A stretch of 64,000 nt of DNA from Sinimarinibacterium flocculans (lineage in GTDB: Bacteria; Pseudomonadota; Gammaproteobacteria; Nevskiales; Nevskiaceae): NCBI RefSeq assembly GCF_003201205.1, contig NZ_QICN01000006.1:124001-188000 (forward strand), given 5' to 3'. Positions within the stretch are counted from its first letter, which is position 1. Every line of letters begins with the position of its first letter. Shown here in pieces: positions 16,045-24,456 of this stretch. The notes under the pieces are model-generated. The model was not told the DNA's origin and did no database searches. It worked only from the letters and a program-made list of their open reading frames with translations. Both the position numbers and the translations under genes were made by a program.

Positions 16045-18837
16045 ATGCAAGGTCCGCAGCGGCGGAAGGCCGGCATCGTTGTCGCCGTCATCGGCGGCAT
16101 CGCGTTGTCGGCCTGTGGCGATTCGACGGTGCCGGGGGACGGCACTGGCGATGCCGGTCGGGTGCGGATCGAGGGCCGCGGCCAGGTGGTGTCCTCCCCG
16201 CGCACGGTCGACTGCTTCGAGGCCTGCACGATGACACTCGCGGCCGGCGACCGCCTGCTGGCGGTTGCGGCGCGCGACTGGCGCTTCGAGCGATGGGACG
16301 GTGACTGCGCCGGCCAGACCGGTGACGAATGCGTGCTGCCGGCGGGCGGGCCGGTCGAGGTCGTCGCGCATTTCGCACCGGCGCCGCAGGATCTGTCGGC
16401 TGCGCAGTGGCGCAAGGGCGACCTGCACCAGCATTCCGATCATTCGTCCGACGGCAGCCTCGGCCGCCAGCTCGGCGACGATCAGGCGCCGGGCAACATG
16501 CCGCTGGCGGACATCATTGCGCAGGCCGAGGCGGCCGGCCTCGACTTCCTGCCGATCACCGACCATCGCACGCACGACCAGCACTACGACCCGCAGTGGG
16601 AGTCGTCGGGCCTGCTGCTGATCGCCGGCGAGGAAGCCAACGGCAGTCCGCACGCGACCGTGCACGGCGCGGTGGACATGGTCGACCAGAACGCGCGCAT
16701 CGACGGCGAGCCGGACAGCCGCGTCGTGCAGGAGTCGATCTGGCTCGCGCACAGCCAGGGCGCGGCCTGGGTCACGGCACACCCGGACGACGGGTCGGTG
16801 GACGACGACGGCGTGCCGAACGCGCGTGCCGATGCACTCGGTGTCGATCTCGTAGAGATGTGGAATCGCGCGTCGTACATCGAAGGCGAGATCGACTACG
16901 TGGAGAACCGCTGGAACGCGGGCTTCCGCTTCGGCATCGCCGGCGCGAGCGACAACCACTTCAAGGAGTTCTGGCTGCTCGGCGGCGGCACCGGACGCCC
17001 GGCCACGGAGGTGCTGACGCCGGCGCTGACCGACCGGGCACTGGTCGATGCGCTGCGCGCGGGGCGTACCGGCGTCTACGCCGGCGATGTGCTGTCGCCC
17101 CGGCTGCGCATCGACGCGGATTTCGACGGCGACGGTGTCTATGAAGTCCGCGCCGGCGACGAGGTGTTCGTGCCGGCCGGCACGCCCGGCACGCTGCGCG
17201 TGCGGGTCGAGCAGGGACTGGGCAACCGTGTTCTGGTCTATGCCGCACCCGGCCGCAATGCCGGTGCGCTTGCGGAGGTGGTCGGCTCGTCGGTGATCGG
17301 CTTCGAGGACATCGTGCTCGACATCGTCGCCGGCGACACGCCCACCTGGTATCGCGCGGAGATGCGCAGTCTCGGGCTCGCCGATCCGTCGAGCCTGCTG
17401 TTCGGCACCGTGCTCGGCCCCTACGATCTCGGCAACCTGTTCCAGCAGCTGCTGGCGCAGGTGCGCGCGATGACCTCGGGCATCTTCGTGTCGACCGGCC
17501 CGGTTGAACCGCAGGGCGCGTTCCTGCCGCCGCCGGACAGCGGCGTCGACGACGGCGCCGAATACGCGCTGGGCGCGCCGGGCGAGTTCGCCGGCTTTGC
17601 CGACGCGGCCTACGACGCGGCGTCGGGCCGCCTGCATGTCGTCGGCGAAGTGCATGACGCGGCGTCGACCCGCATCGAGTACACCGTGCGCGAAGCCGAC
17701 GGTCGCTGGCGTGCGCCGCTCAGGCTCGACGACTCCGGTTCGGCGCGCTTCCCGCGCGTGGCCGTTGCCGGCGACCGCGTCGTCGTTGTCTGGCAGGACG
17801 AGCGCGCCGGCCAGATCCCGCGCCGGCCGGCAATCCTCTCGCGCAGCAGCGACGAGGGCGGCGCGCAGTTCGGTGCGGCGGTCGTGGTGCAGGCGCCCGA
17901 CGGCCGGGCGATGCATCCGGACGTGGTGCTCGCGTCCGACGGCACGGCGCATGTCGTCTGGCAGCAGATTGCGGCGGGCGAGCCCTTCGATGTCTTCCAC
18001 GCCACGATCGGTTCCGACGGCAGCGTGTCGGCGGCGGACAACCTCAGCCGCGAGGGCAAGGTCGTTGCCGCGGCGAGCGGACTCGATGCGCGCAGCGCGC
18101 GCTATCCGGCGTCGGTGCGTCCGGCGATCGCGATCGGCGGCGACGACGTGCCGGTGATCGCCTGGCAGGACAACCGCTTCGATGTCGATCCGCTATGGAC
18201 CGGCCAGACCGGCAGCGGCGAGGGCACCGACCCGGACGATTGGCAGATCGCCGTGCGCAGCCCCGGTCAGGCCATCGAGTTCCTCGGCGCGGCCGATGCC
18301 GCCGACCGGCACGTCGACGTGCTGGTCGACAGCGACGGGCGTACACATCTGGTCTGGACCGCCAAGCCGCTGCAGGCGGCGGGGGCGAACCTGTCGCTGC
18401 AGGCGGCGGTGCGCGCATCCGGTGCCGCCGCGTTCGCGGCGCCGCAGCCGGTGGGCGCCTACGCCGCGAGCAGCGCGCGATCGCCGCGCCTGGGGCTGGA
18501 TGCGGACGGACACGCGCAGCTGGCCTGGTTCGACAGCCGCAGCGCCGACTGGCGCTGGCGGGTCATGACGGCGGTGTTCGACAACGGCGCCTGGGACGCG
18601 CCGCGGCTGCACGCCGGCCGCGGCGTCAGCAGCTGGCCGGTGCCGGCCGGGCCGTTCGTCGCCTTTGCGACGACACGCCACGCGCAGCGGCTGCAGCGGG
18701 ACCGCACCCAGCAGGTGTACGTCATCGACGGCCGGTCGCCGGTGGCCATGCGCGCGGCGCGGGTGCCGACGGCGAAGGGGCAAGGTCTGCTGCCGCCGCT
18801 TGCCGATGCGGACTGCGCGTCGCGTGGCGCGCACTGA
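16045..18837 (+). CDS. secreted PHP-domain phosphoesterase-like lipoprotein with C-terminal propeller
   Basis: 930 residues. GGAG stands before the ATG at 16045 and the signal peptide ends in IALSAC (Cys24), so it is a predicted lipoprotein. Residues 38-112 form one copy of a Cys-paired beta repeat ending WDGDCAGQTGDEC. Residues 120-400 are a PHP metal-dependent hydrolase of the CehA/McbA kind: GDLHQHSDHSSDG (125-137), FLPITDHRTHD, LIAGEEANG and AHPDD supply the metal ligands. Residues 480-900 are sialidase-like propeller blades (VVVWQDERAGQIP, VIAWQDNRFD, LAWFDSRSADW). The enzyme would work at the cell surface or in the periplasm on an unknown phosphoester or carbamate. Confidence 0.8.
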   Translation: MQGPQRRKAGIVVAVIGGIALSACGDSTVPGDGTGDAGRVRIEGRGQVVSSPRTVDCFEACTMTLAAGDRLLAVAARDWRFERWDGDCAGQTGDECVLPAGGPVEVVAHFAPAPQDLSAAQWRKGDLHQHSDHSSDGSLGRQLGDDQAPGNMPLADIIAQAEAAGLDFLPITDHRTHDQHYDPQWESSGLLLIAGEEANGSPHATVHGAVDMVDQNARIDGEPDSRVVQESIWLAHSQGAAWVTAHPDDGSVDDDGVPNARADALGVDLVEMWNRASYIEGEIDYVENRWNAGFRFGIAGASDNHFKEFWLLGGGTGRPATEVLTPALTDRALVDALRAGRTGVYAGDVLSPRLRIDADFDGDGVYEVRAGDEVFVPAGTPGTLRVRVEQGLGNRVLVYAAPGRNAGALAEVVGSSVIGFEDIVLDIVAGDTPTWYRAEMRSLGLADPSSLLFGTVLGPYDLGNLFQQLLAQVRAMTSGIFVSTGPVEPQGAFLPPPDSGVDDGAEYALGAPGEFAGFADAAYDAASGRLHVVGEVHDAASTRIEYTVREADGRWRAPLRLDDSGSARFPRVAVAGDRVVVVWQDERAGQIPRRPAILSRSSDEGGAQFGAAVVVQAPDGRAMHPDVVLASDGTAHVVWQQIAAGEPFDVFHATIGSDGSVSAADNLSREGKVVAAASGLDARSARYPASVRPAIAIGGDDVPVIAWQDNRFDVDPLWTGQTGSGEGTDPDDWQIAVRSPGQAIEFLGAADAADRHVDVLVDSDGRTHLVWTAKPLQAAGANLSLQAAVRASGAAAFAAPQPVGAYAASSARSPRLGLDADGHAQLAWFDSRSADWRWRVMTAVFDNGAWDAPRLHAGRGVSSWPVPAGPFVAFATTRHAQRLQRDRTQQVYVIDGRSPVAMRAARVPTAKGQGLLPPLADADCASRGAH

Positions 18838-18845
18838 CCGGCGGC

Positions 18846-19913
18846 TCAGTCGTCGTCCACCGCGTCGAAGCGCATCACCTCGATCTCGCGCCGCGGGCGC
18901 TGCGGCAGCAAGCCCGTGAGCTCGAGATTCTTGCCCTGACGGGTGACCTGCAGCTTGAGCGGCTGGTCGTCCGCGGCTTCGGCGATCTCCTCCCAGGCGG
19001 CGACCGGGCTGGCGACCGAGCGGCCGTTGATGCGGCGGATCACGTCGCCACTGCGCAGGTCGAGGCTGCCGCCCTCGGGCGCGGCGACCACGAGCACGCC
19101 GTCCTTGGTCTTGAAATAGACGGCGAGATCGTCATCGAGCCGGGCCAGCTGCAGGCCGCCCAGTGCCCGCGGCGGACGCGGCGCCAGCGCCGGCACCGGC
19201 GGGACGGGCGGCAGCGGCGGTACCAGCACGTCGAAGTCGCCGACGTCGTGCCAGGCCACCAGCGGCGCCGTTGCCGCCCTCGGGCGCGTCGCGACCACGG
19301 TGACCTGTGCGCGCTTGCCGCCGCGCTCGTAGTCGAGCACGACCTTGTCGCCGGGCTTGACCGCATCCATGACTTCGACGAGCCGCTTCTTCGGGTCGCG
19401 CCGGTCGTCGACGGCGGCGTCGAGCTTCGTGCCGTTGGCACCCACCAGCAGGTCACCCGACCGCAGGCCGGCTTTCTCGGCGCCGCCGCCCGGCGTGATG
19501 CCGGTGATCAGCACGCCGCGCCGCCGGCCCTTCTCTTCGGGCCCCTGGTCGATGGTCACGCCAAGCATCGCACGGTCCGGATCGGTGACGAACTCGTAGG
19601 CGTAGGCGCGGGGACTGTCGAGCCGGTGCTCGCGCGCCTGGCGCGCGAACTCGCGCGCCGCCTTCTGCAGCTCGGCCTTGGCGCGCTCCAGCTCCGCGCG
19701 GGCCGCTTCGACCTCGGCCTCGGCCGCCTTCTGCGCGGCGCCGGCCTCGGCCTCCGCGAGCCGGGCGTGCAGCTCGGCTTCGACGCGGGCCGGCTCCGCG
19801 GCGCGTTGTTCGTTGCGCGCCTGCCCGGCCGGTGTCTGCGCCGCCAGCGGCGTGATCGCGACGGCGGCGGCGAGACCCAGCGCGAACGGGGCGCCGGAAA
19901 TGACGGACTTCAT
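18846..19913 (-). CDS. periplasmic protein with two PDZ domains
   Basis: 355 residues with a signal peptide ending ITPLAAQ. Residues 30-95 are an Ala/Glu-rich helical, probably coiled-coil segment. A first PDZ domain follows (residues about 110-210, GVLITGITPGGGAEKAGLRSGD) and a second at about 265-345 (VLVVAAPEGGSLDLRSGDVIRRING). There is no trypsin-like catalytic domain, so it is a PDZ adaptor, not a DegP protease. GGAG precedes the ATG, which overlaps the anti-sigma-like stop as ATGA. It is the third gene of a sigma cassette, so it may bind envelope peptides as part of stress sensing. Confidence 0.8.
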   Translation of the reverse strand: MKSVISGAPFALGLAAAVAITPLAAQTPAGQARNEQRAAEPARVEAELHARLAEAEAGAAQKAAEAEVEAARAELERAKAELQKAAREFARQAREHRLDSPRAYAYEFVTDPDRAMLGVTIDQGPEEKGRRRGVLITGITPGGGAEKAGLRSGDLLVGANGTKLDAAVDDRRDPKKRLVEVMDAVKPGDKVVLDYERGGKRAQVTVVATRPRAATAPLVAWHDVGDFDVLVPPLPPVPPVPALAPRPPRALGGLQLARLDDDLAVYFKTKDGVLVVAAPEGGSLDLRSGDVIRRINGRSVASPVAAWEEIAEAADDQPLKLQVTRQGKNLELTGLLPQRPRREIEVMRFDAVDDD

Positions 19914-20401
19914 AGACTCCACTCCTGTTGTGCAGGCGCCAGCGCGACGGCGGATGGCCCTTCGCCGGCGGCCTGATGGGTCGCGACCAGCCGGTCGAGC
20001 AGGCTCACACGGTTTTCCCACAGGGTCCGGGCGCCGGCCGCGGACGCGTGGTTGAGCTGCAGATCGACCATGGCGATGTCGCTCTCGATGGCTTGCGTGG
20101 TGGCGGCGTAGCGCGCGTCCCAGACCACGACCTGCGGACGCAGCCGGACGAGGTGGCGCTCCAGCGCCTGCGAGCGCTGCATCAGCGCGGCGATTTCGGG
20201 ATCGGCCGGCGACAGTGCCTGCGGCGGCATCAGTCGCACGATCCCGACCGCAGCCAGCACGGAAGCGGCGAGCGCCAGGGCGGCGGTTGCCCGCCGCCGG
20301 CGACGCGGTGCGGGCTGCAGCGCCTGCTGCAGCCGCGACCAGCCGTCGGCCGGGGGCTCGAACGCCGGCAGTTCACGCAGGGATTCGGACAGATGACTCA
20401 T
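19910..20401 (-). CDS. single-pass membrane protein, probable anti-sigma factor
   Basis: 163 residues with a short cytosolic N-terminus (MSHLSESLRELPAFEPPADG), one transmembrane segment at about residues 39-60 (TAALALAASVLAAVGIVRLM), and a helical periplasmic part. This is the size and topology of membrane anti-sigma factors, and the gene is sandwiched by ATGA overlaps between an ECF sigma gene and a PDZ gene. No zinc-binding HxxxCxxC motif is present. The assignment rests on position and topology, not on a recognised domain. Confidence 0.65.
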   Translation of the reverse strand: MSHLSESLRELPAFEPPADGWSRLQQALQPAPRRRRRATAALALAASVLAAVGIVRLMPPQALSPADPEIAALMQRSQALERHLVRLRPQVVVWDARYAATTQAIESDIAMVDLQLNHASAAGARTLWENRVSLLDRLVATHQAAGEGPSAVALAPAQQEWSL

Positions 20402-20988
20402 AGCAGCGACCTCAGGGGCGGGCGCAACGGTGCGGCGGCGGGTGCGCCTTGGGCATCGTCGGCAAGCAACTGGCGCAGGCGGCCGTGGGCCCGCGACAAC
20501 TGCGATTTCGAGAAGCTCACGGTCTTGCCGCACAGGGCGGCGATCTCCGCGTGGTTGTAGCCCTCGACGTGGTAGAGCCACAGCACCGAGCGCGGCAGCG
20601 GCGGCAGCAGCGACAGGGCCTTCTCCAGGTCGAACTGGCAGATGTCCTCGACCGCGGGCTCCTTCTCGTCGGGGATCTCGGCGGGCTCGAACAGCTCGAG
20701 GAAGCGTCGTCCGGCGCGCAGATGCATCAGCGCCTCGGTCGCGCAGATCGAACGCAGCCAGTGCCCGAAGGGCGCCTCGCCGCGGTACTGATGGATGGAG
20801 CGAAACGCGCGCAGGAAGGTGTTCTGCATCACGTCGGCCGCGGCGTCGGGGCAATGCGTCATGCGCCGTGCCAGGGTGAACACGGCGCGTTCGAAGGCGC
20901 GGTACAGCCGCTCCAGGCCGACCCGGTCGCCGCCGCGCGCGAGCGCCAGCGTGTCCTCGTCCACCACCGCATCGAAAAGGCTGCTCAT
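20398..20988 (-). CDS. ECF-type RNA polymerase sigma factor
   Basis: 196 residues. Region 2 is visible at residues 20-90 (LERLYRAFERAVFTLARRM, then DVMQNTFLRAFRSIHQYRG with the core-binding and -10 recognition helices). Region 4 is at about 125-180 (LPPLPRSVLWLYHVEGYNHAEIA, recognition helix KTVSFSKSQLSRAHGRLRQL). It overlaps the anti-sigma gene as ATGA. The cassette (sigma, membrane anti-sigma, PDZ protein) suggests an envelope-sensing circuit. Its own promoter is not evident; it lies 49 bases after the hydrolase gene on the same strand. Confidence 0.9.
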   Translation of the reverse strand: MSSLFDAVVDEDTLALARGGDRVGLERLYRAFERAVFTLARRMTHCPDAAADVMQNTFLRAFRSIHQYRGEAPFGHWLRSICATEALMHLRAGRRFLELFEPAEIPDEKEPAVEDICQFDLEKALSLLPPLPRSVLWLYHVEGYNHAEIAALCGKTVSFSKSQLSRAHGRLRQLLADDAQGAPAAAPLRPPLRSLL

Positions 20989-21037
20989 GCCCTCTTGGAT
21001 GCGTGTGGAGCGAAAAAGGTCGCAGCCGCCCGTGTTT

Positions 21038-21940
21038 CTACCGCCCAGGCTCCCAGGTCGCGGCGGACAGGAATTCGCGCACGACGGCTGCGGCGCGGTC
21101 CGGGTCCTCCTGCATGAAGCAGTGGCCGCCGGGGATAGTGCGCACGGTGATGTTCGGGTTCAAGCGGGCGGCGCGGCGCGCCGCCGGCGGCAGGAACGGG
21201 TAGCTGGATTCGCCGTGGACGAACAGCACCGGGCAGCGCACCTGGCGGATCAGCCGCCAGGGATAGACCGGGTTCTCGAAGATCGCGGCCTCGATCTCGC
21301 GCGGGCAGCACAGCACCCGGCCGTCGCCGTCGTCCCGGGTCGCGTAGTCGACGAAACTGGCCAGCGCGTCCTCGCGCCAGCCGGCATAGATGCCGCGGCC
21401 GCGCAGGCGACCGAGGACCTCGTCGCGCGATGCCCAGCGATCGCGGCGCCGGCGCGCGGCGTTGGCGATCGCGTTGCGGCCGAGCCGGTTGGCCAGCTTG
21501 AGGCCGAGCCACGACGGCGTCGGGATCAGGATCGGGTCGAGCAACACCAGCGTGCGGAACAGCTCCGGCCGCCGTGCCGCCACCGCCAGCGTAACGGCGG
21601 CGCCGAAACTGTGACCGAGACCGATCATCGGCATCGCGCCGGCGCATTGCTCGTCGATGACCTGCGGCACGCGTTCGATGATGGCGCGCGTCCCGGAGTA
21701 GCGCCGCGGCGCGTCGCTCGCACCGTGGCCTTCGAGGTCCTGGCAGAACAACGCGTGGTCGGAGGCCAGCGTACGCAGGAACGGCCAGTAAACCCCGCCG
21801 CAGAAGCCGTTGCCGTGCAGGAAATGGATCAGCGGCCGGCCGTTGTCCCGTCGTCGCCCGCGCAGCGTCGGGCCGTCGCCGGCGTCCGACTGCCACGGGG
21901 TCGTGGCCTGCAGGAAGTCGGTGGCGGGCAGGTCGTTCAT
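21038..21940 (-). CDS. alpha/beta hydrolase
   Basis: 300 residues. HFLHGNGFCGG provides the oxyanion-hole loop, GLGHSFGAA the nucleophile elbow (Ser in GHSFG), and the ending TIPGGHCFMQE the catalytic His; an Asp is available after strand 6 in VLFVHGESS. The substrate is not assignable (esterase, lipase-like or haloalkane-type). There is no visible Shine-Dalgarno: the 5' region consists of a run of nine C on the coding strand right before the ATG. It lies between the GGDEF gene and the sigma gene, all on the minus strand. Confidence 0.85.
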   Translation of the reverse strand: MNDLPATDFLQATTPWQSDAGDGPTLRGRRRDNGRPLIHFLHGNGFCGGVYWPFLRTLASDHALFCQDLEGHGASDAPRRYSGTRAIIERVPQVIDEQCAGAMPMIGLGHSFGAAVTLAVAARRPELFRTLVLLDPILIPTPSWLGLKLANRLGRNAIANAARRRRDRWASRDEVLGRLRGRGIYAGWREDALASFVDYATRDDGDGRVLCCPREIEAAIFENPVYPWRLIRQVRCPVLFVHGESSYPFLPPAARRAARLNPNITVRTIPGGHCFMQEDPDRAAAVVREFLSAATWEPGR

Positions 21941-22005
21941 CGGGGGGGGGCGTGCGCTGGGCGGCCCGCGAATCTAGCAGATGCCGCCTTTCCGGCGACG
22001 GCCGA

Positions 22006-23277
22006 TCAGCTGTCGACCAGCGGCCCGAGCTGTGCGCCGTTGCGACCGCCGCGCTTGACGGTATAGAGCTGCTCGTCGGCACTGCGATAGAGCAGGGACA
22101 GGCTGTGACTGCCGTCGGAGATCACGCCACCGGCGCTGATCGTGAGCTTGCGCAGCGGTGCGTCGGCATTGTCGATCCCCAGCGCCCGCACCTGCGCGAC
22201 GAGCACGCTCAGCCGGTCCTCGGCCGCAGCGGGTTCGCAGTCGTACAGCAGGATGGCGAACTCCTCGCCGCCGAGCCGCGCGCACAGGTCCAGCGGCCGG
22301 CGGCCGAACTGGCTGAGCACCACGGCCACTTCGCTGAGGGCGCCGTCGCCGTAGTCGTGGCCGTAGCGGTCGTTGACGAGCTTGAAGTGGTCGAGATCGG
22401 CCAGGGCGAACAGCATCGACTTGCCGTCGCGCCGCGCCTGCGCCGCCGCCAGCTCGAAGTGCAGCTCGAACGCGCGCCGGTTGCGCAGGCCGGTCAGCGG
22501 GTCTTGGTGCGCCTGCAGCTGCAGCAGGCGCCGCGCCGCCCAGCTCCGGCGCTGGGTCGTCTCCATCCACAGTGCGGACAGCGCCGAGACCAGCAGCAAT
22601 GCGGCTTCGCCGACCCAGGTGATCGGGCTCAGCGACGGCGTCAGGGCGATCAGGCTGCCGCCGAGGACCACCGCGACATAGCAGGCGTGCATCGCCATGA
22701 CGCGACTGAAGCGGAAACCGCCGAGCACGGCCAGCGCCACCGGCACGGCCACCGCCAGTCCGTGGTCGGCGGTGTAACCCCACTGCACGCCCTGCGTTCG
22801 CAGGGTTTCGAGTGCGACCAGGATGACCAGGCCACCGGCGGCGATGAACGCGCCGGAGATGGCGCGCTCGGGCAACAGCCAGGCGACGAGGGCCGCCGCC
22901 AGCGCTGTCGGCACGATCACCGAGAACGACAGCAGGGTCAGCAGTTCGTGATAGGCGCCGGACAGGCCCAGGCGCTGCACCGGTGCGAGGGCCAGCCCGC
23001 CGAAGATCAGCACCGGCAGCAGGGCGAGCAGCACGCGCATCTGGTTGGCGTTGACCCGCCACTGCTCGCGGTAGCTCGCTTCGACGTCCCGTGGCAGCCG
23101 CAGCAACGGCCCGCTGGAACGGGCGATGCGCTCGAGGGCCTGCACCGTGGCGGGAGCCAGTTCGTCGACGGGATTGCGCCGGGACGCAGCCGCGATCAGC
23201 CCGCGGTTTCGTATCCGCAGGAAAAATCCGCCCGACTCGGTGGGCACCGATCGTTCGTCGAACACCGTCCTCCCCAT
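22006..23277 (-). CDS. membrane-bound GGDEF diguanylate cyclase
   Basis: 423 residues. Residues about 80-245 contain six or so hydrophobic segments forming an N-terminal membrane sensor. Residues about 265-415 are a GGDEF domain: HQDPLTGLRNRRAF, LADLDHFKLVNDRYGHDYGD, and the active site LGGEEF. An RPLD sequence five residues before GGEEF fits the inhibitory c-di-GMP site (RxxD). All features needed for cyclic-di-GMP synthesis are present. The start is taken at MGRTVFDERS; no strong ribosome site is seen. The sensed signal is unknown. Confidence 0.88.
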   Translation of the reverse strand: MGRTVFDERSVPTESGGFFLRIRNRGLIAAASRRNPVDELAPATVQALERIARSSGPLLRLPRDVEASYREQWRVNANQMRVLLALLPVLIFGGLALAPVQRLGLSGAYHELLTLLSFSVIVPTALAAALVAWLLPERAISGAFIAAGGLVILVALETLRTQGVQWGYTADHGLAVAVPVALAVLGGFRFSRVMAMHACYVAVVLGGSLIALTPSLSPITWVGEAALLLVSALSALWMETTQRRSWAARRLLQLQAHQDPLTGLRNRRAFELHFELAAAQARRDGKSMLFALADLDHFKLVNDRYGHDYGDGALSEVAVVLSQFGRRPLDLCARLGGEEFAILLYDCEPAAAEDRLSVLVAQVRALGIDNADAPLRKLTISAGGVISDGSHSLSLLYRSADEQLYTVKRGGRNGAQLGPLVDS

Positions 23278-23401
23278 GAGGAATATCGCTTGTCGGTGCG
23301 CCTCGTCCGGGGGCGCGCACCGACGGCCCGGTCTGACGCCGGGTACAAGATATGGAGTGTATGGGGACCGGTGCCGCAGCGACACCCCGCAAACCGGGGG
23401 A

Positions 23402-24283
23402 TCAGCCGGTGTCGAGGAAGGCGGCGATCGCGGCACCGGTCGCCTCGGGCGCATCGAAGTGGAGCATGTGGCCGGCCCCGTCGATGCGCAGCTGCGCATG
23501 GTCGCGGAAGCAGGCGCGGCGCTCGGCGGTCTCGGCGGCGCCGATCGCCTGGGGGAAGATCGAGTCGGCGGCGTCGACGAACAGCGTGCGTGCGGTCACC
23601 TGTTGCCAGATCGCCTTCGACTCGGCGGCCCGGTACAGCGCCGCCATCGGCAGATGATGCTTGGGGTCGGCGAGCAGGCGGATGCGGCCGAAGCCGTCGG
23701 CCGCGCCCCAGCAGCGCGCGATGAACAGCGCACGCTCGGCCGTCAGCGCCGGGTGCTTGGCCCGCACGCGCCGCGCCAGCGCCTCGAACGAGGGATAGAA
23801 GCGCTCGCGCGTGTCGCCGGGCCACAGATCCATCCAGCGGCGCAGCACCTTGGGTGCCCGCGCGGCTTCCATGTCCGGCAGGAACAGGCCGTCCAGGCAC
23901 ACGTAGCGCTCGACGCGGTCCGGCCTGAGCCCCGCGTAGAGGCTCATGATCTGGGCGCCCATGCTGTGGCCGACGAGCCGCAGCGGCGCGTCGGGCGAAT
24001 AGTGGGCCACCAGCGCGTCGAGATCCGCCACGTAGTCGGGAAACCAGTAGCCGTCGGCCGGCCACTGCGTGTGGCCGAAGCCGCGCCAGTCCGGTGCCAG
24101 CACCTGCCAGCGATGCAGCAGCGGCTGCACGAGCAGCTGGAAGGTCGCCGAGACGTCGAGCCAGCCGTGTCCGAGAAACACCATCGGTGCGTCCGGGCGA
24201 CCCCAGCGACGGACGTGGTAGCGCAGGCCGCGGAGGCGGACGTGTTCGGATCGGCTGGCGAGGCCGGAAGCGGGGTCTGTCAT
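23402..24283 (-). CDS. alpha/beta hydrolase
   Basis: 293 residues. FLGHGWLDVSATF holds the oxyanion loop, LVGHSMGAQI the nucleophile elbow, and AGHMLHFDAP the catalytic His. It is a different subgroup from the hydrolase at 21038. On the coding strand TATACT lies with only about 9 bases before the ATG, so the message could be nearly leaderless. It is transcribed away from the transglutaminase gene at 24457. Substrate unknown. Confidence 0.85.
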   Translation of the reverse strand: MTDPASGLASRSEHVRLRGLRYHVRRWGRPDAPMVFLGHGWLDVSATFQLLVQPLLHRWQVLAPDWRGFGHTQWPADGYWFPDYVADLDALVAHYSPDAPLRLVGHSMGAQIMSLYAGLRPDRVERYVCLDGLFLPDMEAARAPKVLRRWMDLWPGDTRERFYPSFEALARRVRAKHPALTAERALFIARCWGAADGFGRIRLLADPKHHLPMAALYRAAESKAIWQQVTARTLFVDAADSIFPQAIGAAETAERRACFRDHAQLRIDGAGHMLHFDAPEATGAAIAAFLDTG

Positions 24284-24456
24284 GGCGCGCGCAGTATAGG
24301 CAGACTGCGGCGGTCGCCCGGTGGCAAGCCTTTTGCCAGCGGAGGGGACGTCCCTGGACGGCGGCCTCGGCGCCCGGCCGGAACGGGTCGGGCGGTGCGG
24401 TGCCGGGGCGATGCCGTCGCGCCACGGTAAGTTCGAGCTCACCACGAAGGGTCTTC

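Noticed and set aside
14173-18000. A 1,275-codon open frame on the minus strand
   Set aside because: It is antisense to the FAD oxidoreductase and the PHP lipoprotein, which are strongly supported.
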